Positions 52,982 to 61,326 of a DNA stretch of 64,000 nucleotides are shown piece by piece. The stretch's first letter is position 1. Each line of letters begins with the position of its first letter. Source of the stretch: Desulfobulbaceae bacterium (GTDB lineage Bacteria > Bacteroidota > Ignavibacteria > Kapaibacteriales > UBA2268). A program made the translations under genes and the position numbers. Location of the stretch: assembly GCA_018335795.1 (NCBI GenBank), contig JAGXRP010000082.1:62001-126000 (forward strand). Direction: 5' to 3'. The notes beneath the pieces were generated by a model, which saw only the letters and a program-made list of their open reading frames with translations, made no database searches and was not told the origin of the DNA.

Positions 52982-55384
52982 TCATATCCTCACCCCTATT
53001 ATTGTTATATCGTCTATTTGGTGCTTTTCACCTTGATGAGCTGCGAGTTCGATGTTTAATATTTTATGTTGTTCCGAAAGTGGGTAATCGGCGATGGATT
53101 CAAGCAAAGCCAGAAATCGGCGTGTGCTGAATTTTTTGCCGTCTTCGTTCATCTGGTCAGCGAAACCGTCGGTGGTCAGGTAAAGTGTAATATTTTCTGC
53201 TTTTTCGATTTCAACGGAATTGAATTGATATTCATCATTCTTCGTACTTCCGGCTATGCCCCGTTTGTCGGTTTTGATTATTTCCAATGTACCATTCTTG
53301 AGATACAATGGTCGCCCGGCACCTGAGAACTTAATCTTATCTTGATGAATGGCAATTAACGCTACTTCCATTCCATCACGTGTTTGGTTTTCTGATAAAC
53401 GTTGATTAAGAATGTCTGTTACTTTTTCATTAATATATGTCAGAATTTCAGCCGGGTCGCTTAATCTCTTGCCAAGAACCGCATCATCCAAGGCTGTAGA
53501 AGCAATTACAGTAAGCATAGCGCCCGGTATTCCATGTCCTGTGCAATCAATCGCCGCTAAGAATTTAATACCTTCCACTTCCTGAAACCAATATGAATCA
53601 CCCGACACAATATCTTTCGGTTTATAGAATATTAGAATATCATTGAAAGCATTTTTAAGTGTACTTTCCCAAGGTAAAATTGCATGCTGTATTGTGGAAG
53701 CATAGGTTATAGAGGCATAAATTTGTTCGTTTTTTTCCTGAAGTACTTCTTTCTGTCCTTCAACCAACTCCTTTTGAGATTCAACAATTATTTTTTGGTT
53801 TTCTATTTCTTCTTTCTGTTTTGCTAACTCTTCACTAAGCTTTTTCTTCTCACGAAAACGGATAAATGCGATTAGAAACATAACTATGAAAACAATGACT
53901 CCTGCTATAAAAAAGTTCCTTTGAAGATTTTTGGCTTTCAATTCTGAATTTTGTTTTTCTTTTTCTTTATCTAATGATTCAATTTGACTTTTTTGTAGCT
54001 TCATTTGAATTTCAGACAAACTAAGCTGTTTTTCCTTTTCTTGTCTTTCGGCTTGTTCTTTCAAAAATGCAAGATGTTGAACTTCTTTTTCTTTTTCTGC
54101 TAAACTAATTTTTTGATTTTTTTGTAACAATTCTGCATTAAATAATTGATTATCTTTAATTAAAAGTAGATTTTCTTTCTCTTTAATTTCTAGTTCTCGT
54201 TTGGATTCTATATTTACAATTTCTTTTTCCTTATCAATCGAGAAAATGGAATCTTGAAGAGTAGTATATTTTACATAGCTATCGAAAGCTTGTTTATGAT
54301 CGCCTTTTAAAGATTGTATCTGACTTCTTAGCTGATAATTGCCGGATAATGCCTGAATATCTCCCATACGCTCCCTTATTACAAGTGCACTATCATTATA
54401 TAACATAGACTTTTCTAGAGCTGAGCTAATATTATCTTTAAAATTTCTTGCTAATAAGTTTTTTGCTCCTTCAGTTTCTCCTTTTGCAGCCAAGTAATAA
54501 ATATTGCTAATATTTGAAAGATTTCGAGATCTCCAGTTAATGTTGTTCATCTCTGTGTTCAAATCTAGTGCCTGGAAATAATATTCCAATGCGCTCTTCA
54601 AGTCATCTCTATCCAAACAATTGTTGCCCAAATTGTTTAGATTGCCAGCAATGGCATATTTATTCCCTATCTCCTCATTCAGTTGAAGTGCCTTCAACTG
54701 ATATTCCAAAGCTATGTCATAATTCTTCAAACGCGCACTAAGTAGTCCATAATTTGTGTAATAACCTGCAAGGTTATCCTTGTCTCCTAATTCTTCACTC
54801 AATTTTCCAATTAACTCAATATATTTTATCGCACTTTTATAATCTAACTGATAGTTATACACAATAAATATACTGTTATACACTCTTAACAATCCATCCT
54901 TATCATCTAATAGCTCAAAATATTTCATTGCATTAAAATAATGTCCAAGAGCTTTTGGGTATTCAGATAAATCTTGACAAGCTTGTCCGGCATTTAGCAA
55001 AGAAGCAGCCATTCCACTAATATTACCTAATTCCTCGTTGTATTTAAAGCTATTTATATGACTTTCTAATGATTTGGAATATTCAGAATTTGTATGATAT
55101 TGTGCTCCTAAAGATCCATAAGCTATGGCAATTCCCCTTTTCCAATTAAGCTTTTTTGCCAATTCCAATTGCTTTTTTGCATAAGGAAGACCTTTATCAG
55201 TTCGCATCATTAAATATTCCCACGCAATATCATCCAATAATTTTACTTTATTCGTATCTTCTTTCATCTTAGGGAGTTCTTTAAGTAGAGAGTCAACTAT
55301 CGCTTGTCCCTGAAGTTGGGCAAATATTAATTGAGAATTAAAAATTACGAATGCAATTGTTAATACCAACAATACTTTCCTCAT
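52982..55384 (-). CDS. TPR sensor - transmembrane - SpoIIE/PP2C phosphatase
   Basis: 800 residues. Signal peptide 1-22. Residues about 30-390: seven or eight TPR-like repeats (SEYSKSLESHINSFKYNEELGNISG; KNYDIALEYQLKALQLNEEIGNKYAIAGNLNNLG). Residues about 400-495: a long charged coiled coil. Transmembrane helix about 500-517 (FFIAGVIVFIVMFLIAFI). A second coiled coil reaches about 560. Residues about 575-800: SpoIIE-type PP2C phosphatase with metal-binding Asps in SGDSYWF, AIDCTGHGIPGAM, TTDGFADQ and QIDDITIIG. Thus a periplasmic TPR sensor with a cytoplasmic phosphatase, probably acting on Ser/Thr phosphates of an anti-anti-sigma-like partner. Last of an overlapping minus-strand unit (ATGA with the next gene). 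Confidence 0.9.
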   Translation of the reverse strand: MRKVLLVLTIAFVIFNSQLIFAQLQGQAIVDSLLKELPKMKEDTNKVKLLDDIAWEYLMMRTDKGLPYAKKQLELAKKLNWKRGIAIAYGSLGAQYHTNSEYSKSLESHINSFKYNEELGNISGMAASLLNAGQACQDLSEYPKALGHYFNAMKYFELLDDKDGLLRVYNSIFIVYNYQLDYKSAIKYIELIGKLSEELGDKDNLAGYYTNYGLLSARLKNYDIALEYQLKALQLNEEIGNKYAIAGNLNNLGNNCLDRDDLKSALEYYFQALDLNTEMNNINWRSRNLSNISNIYYLAAKGETEGAKNLLARNFKDNISSALEKSMLYNDSALVIRERMGDIQALSGNYQLRSQIQSLKGDHKQAFDSYVKYTTLQDSIFSIDKEKEIVNIESKRELEIKEKENLLLIKDNQLFNAELLQKNQKISLAEKEKEVQHLAFLKEQAERQEKEKQLSLSEIQMKLQKSQIESLDKEKEKQNSELKAKNLQRNFFIAGVIVFIVMFLIAFIRFREKKKLSEELAKQKEEIENQKIIVESQKELVEGQKEVLQEKNEQIYASITYASTIQHAILPWESTLKNAFNDILIFYKPKDIVSGDSYWFQEVEGIKFLAAIDCTGHGIPGAMLTVIASTALDDAVLGKRLSDPAEILTYINEKVTDILNQRLSENQTRDGMEVALIAIHQDKIKFSGAGRPLYLKNGTLEIIKTDKRGIAGSTKNDEYQFNSVEIEKAENITLYLTTDGFADQMNEDGKKFSTRRFLALLESIADYPLSEQHKILNIELAAHQGEKHQIDDITIIGVRI

Positions 55385-56808
55385 ATCCGTACCCCTATTA
55401 TTGTTATATCATCTATTTGGTGTTTGTCGCCTTGATGAGCAGCGAGTTCTGAATTTAGCAAGTTATACTGCTCACGTAACGGTTTATCTGCTATTGTATA
55501 TAGCAATTCTTTGAATCTTTTTGAACCATACTTTTTGCCTCTGACGTTCATTTGGTCGGCGAAGCCATCGGTAGTTAGATAGAGCGTTAATGTTTGGTCT
55601 TTAAATTCAGTTACGTAATCTGTAAATACGCGCTCGTCTTCTTTTTGGCGCCCACCTATAGAATACTTATCCCCTTTCAATTCCCTAAATTTCTTTTCTC
55701 CATTTTTAACTTGGACGATCCACAAAGGTCTTTTGGCACCTGCAAAAACAAGCAAACTTTGATTTTTATCGAATGCGAGCAAACATACCTCCATCCCGTC
55801 CATTTGTCTCGAATCATCCACATCTTGCTTTAGAGTAGTTCGGACTCCTTCGTGTAACAATTTCAATATTGCCGATGGCTTTGTAATTCCTTGCAAAATG
55901 ACAATTTGGCTAAGCAAGTCATTACCTATCATTGACATGAATGCTCCGGGAACGCCATGACCCGTACAATCAACCACAGCTATAAACCTCCAATCCTTAG
56001 TTTCGGCAAACCAGTAAAAATCTCCCGAAACTACATCTTTTGGTCTGTAAAAAATCATATTGTCAGGGAACAAGTTGCTAAGTTCTAATTTTGAAGGCAA
56101 AATTACAGACTGAATATCTTTAGCATATTGAATTGAAGCAGTGAGAGCTTTATGTTGCTCTTCAATCAATGCTTTTTGCTCAGAAATCTCATTGTTAAAT
56201 TTTTGAAGTAAATCGTTTGAACTGATTAGTTTCAATTCGCTATTGGCGCTTTGTTTGACGAAATACCAAATGACAAACACAATAATAATACTTGCCGACA
56301 TCACTCCAAAAAATTTCTCCATTTTCATCGTTTCTGCAGATAATATAATTGGCTCGGAAATGATATTGGGGAAAAAAGTTGTAATAATAATGCTTGAAGT
56401 AGGCAACATGAGTGCGATAATCAGTTTAACTTTATCTTTTAAACTGAACAATAGAAATACAACACCAAAACTTGCTATAGTTAGAAAGTGTTGATTTCCC
56501 GTTCCACCGGACATTAATTCCTTGATTAATGGGGCTGCTGTACCGGCTACCATCAGGAAATATTTGGCAAAATCATAATATTGTTTTGTGTTCATGTAAT
56601 ATGCAAAAAGGAACAGTACTGTCGAGATTGCTGAAATAGCGCTATGATAAAAATCACTCGTATATAAAAATAAAAATATTCGCAAAAAAGCAACTCCGGA
56701 AGCCAGTAAAAGTATGTAATTGGTAATGATTACACCTTTTTCTTCATGTGCTGTCATACCGGGCTTTACGCCTTTTATAGTAATATTCTTTATGAAACTT
56801 TTGTTCAT
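55381..56808 (-). CDS. Polytopic membrane SpoIIE/PP2C phosphatase
   Basis: 475 residues. About six or seven transmembrane helices between residues 28 and 205 (ITNYILLLASGVAFLRIFLFLY; FLTIASFGVVFLLFSL; FGVMSASIIIVFVIWYFV). A coiled-coil linker about 205-240 precedes the SpoIIE-type phosphatase: SGDFYWF, VVDCTGHGVPGAFMSMIGNDLL, QMDGMEVCLLAF, TTDGFADQ and QIDDITIIGVRI, all present. The metal-binding Asps are intact. Its C-terminal ~30 residues are almost the same as in the TPR phosphatase next to it. It overlaps both neighbours by four bases, showing translational coupling to the seven-helix protein and to the TPR phosphatase. The membrane module could sense lipid or small molecules. Confidence 0.88.
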   Translation of the reverse strand: MNKSFIKNITIKGVKPGMTAHEEKGVIITNYILLLASGVAFLRIFLFLYTSDFYHSAISAISTVLFLFAYYMNTKQYYDFAKYFLMVAGTAAPLIKELMSGGTGNQHFLTIASFGVVFLLFSLKDKVKLIIALMLPTSSIIITTFFPNIISEPIILSAETMKMEKFFGVMSASIIIVFVIWYFVKQSANSELKLISSNDLLQKFNNEISEQKALIEEQHKALTASIQYAKDIQSVILPSKLELSNLFPDNMIFYRPKDVVSGDFYWFAETKDWRFIAVVDCTGHGVPGAFMSMIGNDLLSQIVILQGITKPSAILKLLHEGVRTTLKQDVDDSRQMDGMEVCLLAFDKNQSLLVFAGAKRPLWIVQVKNGEKKFRELKGDKYSIGGRQKEDERVFTDYVTEFKDQTLTLYLTTDGFADQMNVRGKKYGSKRFKELLYTIADKPLREQYNLLNSELAAHQGDKHQIDDITIIGVRI

Positions 56809-57470
56809 ATTGGTGATTTCCTACTTTTATGTACAATGAATAAGTAATAAATATCTAACAGCAGTACCACTGTTGTGATGAACATCAGAAAATAATTTTC
56901 GTTCCAATGCCAAACCAATGCAACTGAAATTAGTCCTGTTCCAAGCATCTTGTACCAAGCAACCTGTATTGAGAAGAGCGATTTATCGTCTTGATTGACA
57001 AATAGGAAAATGTATAATGCGGAAATCATGATATTGTCGAGGTATGCTGAAATTGTTCCAATTTCTGTATCGTATCCGGCATTTTTAAATGTATAGAAAA
57101 ATATCAATCCAAAAATGACTGTAATGATAGCTATTATTTTAGAATTATCACGAAAGAATTGGTTTTGGAACTGTTTGTAGCCATATTTCAAAATTCCCCA
57201 AAATATGAAACAATCAAAGAAAAACCACAAACTATATCCAATTTGAATCGAAGTTCCCATGTAGTCACCAACAGAGCTACCGAATGGGAAGCTCCATATG
57301 AATTCCCATGCGATATTAAGACTTACAACGATTAGGGGAATCTCCACAAATTGTTTGCTTTTAATATTTTTTATATAAATTATATATGTGAGCAGCCAAA
57401 AGATGCATCCAATAATGAAAAGAATCATTTGGGACAGATTCAAATTTTGAAGATTGAGCAAATTATCCAT
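56805..57470 (-). CDS. Seven-helix membrane protein resembling Pyr4/PaxB-type terpene cyclases
   Basis: 221 residues, seven predicted helices (about 14-34, 42-62, 74-96, 108-126, 142-160, 168-188, 190-213). Helix 2 has AWEFIW with Glu56; the last helix has LLLDIYYLF with Asp206. Fungal transmembrane meroterpenoid cyclases (Pyr4, PaxB, AndB) have seven helices in about 240 residues, and in Pyr4 Glu63 and Asp218 are the essential acids: spacing 155 there, 150 here. This is a fold-and-residue argument made from memory, not a search result. Alternatives are an uncharacterised DUF family or a TspO-like receptor. It starts three bases after the DUF2236 gene and overlaps the phosphatase gene, so it acts with them. 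Confidence 0.6.
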   Translation of the reverse strand: MDNLLNLQNLNLSQMILFIIGCIFWLLTYIIYIKNIKSKQFVEIPLIVVSLNIAWEFIWSFPFGSSVGDYMGTSIQIGYSLWFFFDCFIFWGILKYGYKQFQNQFFRDNSKIIAIITVIFGLIFFYTFKNAGYDTEIGTISAYLDNIMISALYIFLFVNQDDKSLFSIQVAWYKMLGTGLISVALVWHWNENYFLMFITTVVLLLDIYYLFIVHKSRKSPI

Positions 57471-57473
57471 TTC

Positions 57474-58637
57474 TTACCTCTTTTTAAATAATGATTGCAA
57501 ATGATTATCTAATTGCCAATCTTTACGAAGACTTGGAGGGATATAAATACCGGTATCTTCGCCCTCAGAAATGTATTTTTCTAATCCTATTAAGAGTTTC
57601 ATATTCACATAATGCGAAGTAATTTTTGAAATAAATCCTCTACTTTCGAACTTCAACAACCATATTCCTAATATAAATGAGATAACAGCTATAGGATTGT
57701 AAAATTTCGGGGTCCGTACTCCGACAATCTTTGTAGTATTATCCCCCAAAAGTCTGTGCATCATTATCGGAATAACATCGTATAAATATTTTTCGTGCAA
57801 TATCTCATCTAAAAATTCTACTAATAGATTAGTGAGGTCACTACCTGCTGTCGTGGGTTCAAAATGTCTTTCCGTAATCATTTTCCAAGTTTGTAGAGCA
57901 GAATGATAATCATGAGGCATCAATTTCTCGTCAATACCAATAAGAAATCCGACGCATTTCCACAAATGCAAAATAGCGTCCTTTTCATTTACTGAAATTT
58001 TGAAGCCAAGATGCTCCATTCCTTCGATAACTACACATGAAAATGCAAGCATAGTTCCCAACAAATCTTCTTGATTAATGGGATAGCCGTAATGAGCAGC
58101 ATCATATTCGATTCTTCCACGCTTGACTTCTCGCATAAAATAATATCTGATTGAAGCGTGCATCAGTCTAACTTTGAGAGAAGTTGCAATTCCTCTGCCA
58201 TTTTCTTCCAACCCACCCGGCGACATAACATCAAGCACAAACTGTGCTGTTTGGGCTACTCGTCGTCTGGTATGTTCTGTAAGGCGTCCTGTTTTGTACA
58301 AAACTTCGGCACCCTTTCCACAAGCATAACATTCAGGAAGTGATTTACAAAAATAAGAAATTACGAAAACAGGACCTATACGAGTGAAAGCTTCTTGCGC
58401 CAATTTAATTTTTTCTATATCAGCCCATGCCGGTAGTGCGGAATTTTCATTAATGTAATCAGTAAAGTCTGTGGGGATGTCAGGTTTGTGTATTTGGTTG
58501 TTGTAAACCAATGATTTGAAGAAAATATTAATTTGAGATAATTCATGTTTCTCGACAACCTGCGCTATGAAATCATCAGCATGAGCGTCTCCGCATTTTC
58601 TGGCATCGTCGAGAATATCATTTGTAATCTGCGCCAA
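57474..58637 (-). CDS. DUF2236 haem-oxygenase-like protein (MpaB / latex-clearing-protein family)
   Basis: 387 residues from the TTG at 58637, preceded by AGGAG with eight-base spacing; GTG 58646 or TTG 58670 would add 3 or 11 residues. The all-helical family signature is clear: RRRVAQTAQFVLDVMSPGG, then KVRLMHASIRYYF, then GYPINQEDLLGTMLAFS. In latex-clearing protein Lcp(K30) the residues Arg164, Thr168 and haem-ligand His198 are spaced 4 and 30 apart; here Arg126, Thr130 and His160 have exactly the same spacing, while the Lys167 position is Gln. The family oxidatively cleaves C=C bonds in polyisoprene (Lcp) or in a terpenoid chain (MpaB). No signal peptide is seen. A weak C-terminal hydrophobic segment (AVISFILGIWLLKF) may be amphipathic or membrane-associated. 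First gene of the overlapping unit. Confidence 0.82.
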   Translation of the reverse strand: MAQITNDILDDARKCGDAHADDFIAQVVEKHELSQINIFFKSLVYNNQIHKPDIPTDFTDYINENSALPAWADIEKIKLAQEAFTRIGPVFVISYFCKSLPECYACGKGAEVLYKTGRLTEHTRRRVAQTAQFVLDVMSPGGLEENGRGIATSLKVRLMHASIRYYFMREVKRGRIEYDAAHYGYPINQEDLLGTMLAFSCVVIEGMEHLGFKISVNEKDAILHLWKCVGFLIGIDEKLMPHDYHSALQTWKMITERHFEPTTAGSDLTNLLVEFLDEILHEKYLYDVIPIMMHRLLGDNTTKIVGVRTPKFYNPIAVISFILGIWLLKFESRGFISKITSHYVNMKLLIGLEKYISEGEDTGIYIPPSLRKDWQLDNHLQSLFKKR

Positions 58638-58810
58638 TTTAGTCACTCCTAATAATATAGCAAAGTACAAAAATAAACCAAAATGTCGCCATTTCCAATT
58701 AATTTATATTAACATTTCAACATCTAATTAACATTAATAAAGTTTATGTGAACTTTATATTTATAACGGGTTAAATGCGGCATTATACGTTACAAATCTG
58801 TTTCAATATG

Positions 58811-61078
58811 TTACAATTTAACACCTAAAATTGTAATATCGTCAATTTGGTTTTTGTTACCCTGATGAGCAGCCAATTCGCGAATTAATATCTCATGTTG
58901 ATTTTTGAGGGGTTTCGTAGATATATTTTTCAGAAGTTCATGGAATTTTTTTGTCCCGAATTTTTTACCTTCTTCATTCATTTGGTCTGCGTATCCGTCT
59001 GTCGTTAAATATATTACCATTCCATCACGAATCGGACATTCGTATGACTTATATTCATAGTCTAAATTATTCAAGTATCCGGCAATACCTTTGCGGTCTG
59101 TTTTGATAATCTCGAGTTCCTTATCAAAAATATAAAGTGGTCTGCCGGCACCCGAAAATTGCATTTTTTCCTTATGAATTGCAAGCAATGCTATTTCCAT
59201 TCCATCTCGAGATGTGTTCTCATAATCTCTCTGGTGCAAAATCTCAGTAACTTTCTTATTAATGTGCTGCAAAATTTCTGAGGTATTTGTGAGTTTCTTA
59301 CTAACGACAGCATCATCGAGTGCTGTGTTGGCAATTACAGCTAACATCGAACCGGGTACTCCGTGTCCTGTGCAATCTACAGCTGCCACAAATTTTATAC
59401 CGTTAACATTTTGGTACCAATAGCAATCCCCAGATACAATTGCTTTGGGTATATAAATCGAAAAATGCTCCTTGAAAGCATTAATAAGTGTATTTTCCCA
59501 TGGTAGCAGTGCGTTCTGGATTGATGATGCATAACGAATTGATGAAAAAACATGCTCATTCATTTCTTCAAGGCTCGCTCTTTGAATCTCAATTTCTTGA
59601 TTTTGGGATGTTAATTTTTCGCTTAACTTCTTCTTTTCTCTAAATCTAAAGTATATTGTTGTCAACAAAATTATGAGGAAGAATACGCTGCCAAACAATA
59701 TTGATTTGTACAAATCATTGATATGGTCAATGGCTTCCAAACTTTTGATTCTTTCATCTTTTAGTTGGATGTCACGTTCGGCAATTGATTCTGAAGCTTT
59801 CTTATTTTCAGAAGAAAATATACTGTCCTGCATAGTCTTATGCTTCTTAAAAGACTCGTATGCTACTTGATAATCACCCAACAATTCACAAACTAAGGCT
59901 AATTTTTCGTGATAATAAGATAATTTATGAATGTCGTCTAATTCAGTCAAAGTGCTTATGGCTTTATTAAGGTAAAAATAGCTTTTATTCAAGATTGACT
60001 TTTTCAAATCATCATTCAAAATATTAGATATATTATTTGTGTCACCATTTGGGTATAGGACTTGATTCAGATAGGTAGTCCCGATATTTCCATAGTTGGT
60101 AGCTCTACCATTTATATTGTCAATTTTTTCGTTTATTTCGAGAGCTTTATGAAAATATTTAAGCGATTCTTCATAATTACCAATTTTTTGTTGAACGTCA
60201 CCCAAGTTGCTGTAATTATTGGCAATTGAACGTTGATTGCCAATTTGTAAATTAATTTTGAGAGATTCTTTGAAAAATTCATTCGCAAGTTTGTATTCAT
60301 TTTGGTGAGTATAAATTACACCAATATTATTGATATTGTTAGCTAAATTGACTTTTCTTCCTAATTCAGCATTAATATCTCTAGCTTTCAGGTAATACTC
60401 AATTGCTTTGTCAAAAATATTTTGTCGAGAATAAATCAATCCAATATTCTCCAAATTATTAGCTACACCAACTTTCCTTCCAATTTCTTCATTAACATTT
60501 AGAGATTGAATATAATTTTCGATTGCTTTACTATAATTCAATTTATTTCGATAAATATTTCCGATATTGTATAAATTACTCGCAATAGCATTCTTTTTTC
60601 CTAATTCTTGATTAATTTTCAAAGCCTTTTCATAATATTCAAGAGATTTATCGTAATCAAAATCTCTGGAATACATAATTGCAATGTTATTGTAATTTGT
60701 GGCAATTCCACTTTTGTACTGAATACGTCTATTGATTGCAATAGATTTTTCGAAATAATCGAGAGCTTTCTCATTTTCCGATAGCGACATGTAGTTAGTA
60801 CCAATGGCATTATATGCTTCGGAAATACCTTTGTCCCATTTAATTTTGCTTGCTAAATTATAAGCCATTTTACCATAATAAACACCATTCTGGGGGTCTA
60901 TTCCTTGGTAGCTGAACGATAATTGAGCCAATAATATTACTCCTGTCGAATCATCACGCAAATTTGTTACCTCGTTCAACAAGGAATCTATCCTCAGTTG
61001 CCCCTGGACTTGAGATAGTGCAACTTGATTACTGAGTAATGAAAATGAAAACATTAGCAATATAAATATTAATCTCAT
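58811..61078 (-). CDS. TPR sensor - transmembrane - SpoIIE/PP2C phosphatase, upstream paralogue
   Basis: 755 residues from the ATG at 61078, which opens a signal peptide (MRLIFILLMFSFSLLSN); a TTG 21 bases upstream is in frame. Residues about 30-400 hold about nine TPR-type repeats of 40 residues (ENEKALDYFEKSIAINRRIQ; DFDYDKSLEYYEKALKINQE; QNIFDKAIEYYLKARDINAE), more regular than in the 52982 paralogue. Transmembrane helix about 460-478 (SILFGSVFFLIILLTTIYF). Coiled coil, then SpoIIE-type phosphatase with SGDCYWY, VDCTGHGVPGSML, TTDGYADQ and QIDDITILG. It is separated by 173 bases from the DUF2236 gene and may form its own transcript or head the same operon. A TACATTTG element lies at 61114-61121 (minus strand). 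Confidence 0.9.
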   Translation of the reverse strand: MRLIFILLMFSFSLLSNQVALSQVQGQLRIDSLLNEVTNLRDDSTGVILLAQLSFSYQGIDPQNGVYYGKMAYNLASKIKWDKGISEAYNAIGTNYMSLSENEKALDYFEKSIAINRRIQYKSGIATNYNNIAIMYSRDFDYDKSLEYYEKALKINQELGKKNAIASNLYNIGNIYRNKLNYSKAIENYIQSLNVNEEIGRKVGVANNLENIGLIYSRQNIFDKAIEYYLKARDINAELGRKVNLANNINNIGVIYTHQNEYKLANEFFKESLKINLQIGNQRSIANNYSNLGDVQQKIGNYEESLKYFHKALEINEKIDNINGRATNYGNIGTTYLNQVLYPNGDTNNISNILNDDLKKSILNKSYFYLNKAISTLTELDDIHKLSYYHEKLALVCELLGDYQVAYESFKKHKTMQDSIFSSENKKASESIAERDIQLKDERIKSLEAIDHINDLYKSILFGSVFFLIILLTTIYFRFREKKKLSEKLTSQNQEIEIQRASLEEMNEHVFSSIRYASSIQNALLPWENTLINAFKEHFSIYIPKAIVSGDCYWYQNVNGIKFVAAVDCTGHGVPGSMLAVIANTALDDAVVSKKLTNTSEILQHINKKVTEILHQRDYENTSRDGMEIALLAIHKEKMQFSGAGRPLYIFDKELEIIKTDRKGIAGYLNNLDYEYKSYECPIRDGMVIYLTTDGYADQMNEEGKKFGTKKFHELLKNISTKPLKNQHEILIRELAAHQGNKNQIDDITILGVKL

Positions 61079-61113
61079 AAATTCTTTTATTCCAATCAAA
61101 TTTATTTAACTTA

Positions 61114-61121
61114 CAAATGTA
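61114..61121 (-). promoter_or_regulatory. Candidate TAnnTTTG -7 element for the 58811 phosphatase gene
   Basis: Reads TACATTTG on the minus strand, 35 bases before the ATG at 61078. Confidence 0.4.
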
Positions 61122-61280
61122 ATAAAGGATTCTATCGAATCCTAATGAAATCGTCAATTATTATATTAAATAATGTTCATTATTAGAGATTAGGAGTATC
61201 AAAGTAAGTCATAGCCACATATATGTTTTATGTCTATCTAATATTGAATAAGTAAACATAAGGCTTCTTGGTATTTATAT

Positions 61281-61307
61281 AAAAAAAAAGGGAGCATTTG
61301 CTCCCTT
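61281..61307 (-). terminator. Rho-independent terminator after pckA
   Basis: On the minus strand: stem AAGGGAGC/GCTCCCTT with a four-base loop, then nine Ts. It lies 20 bases after the pckA stop. Confidence 0.85.
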
Positions 61308-61326
61308 AAAATTACTTTGAAATGCT

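Noticed and set aside
57474..58637. DUF2236 gene as a rubber-degrading latex-clearing protein
   Set aside because: No secretion signal and the Lys of Lcp is replaced; family membership is kept but the rubber substrate is not claimed.
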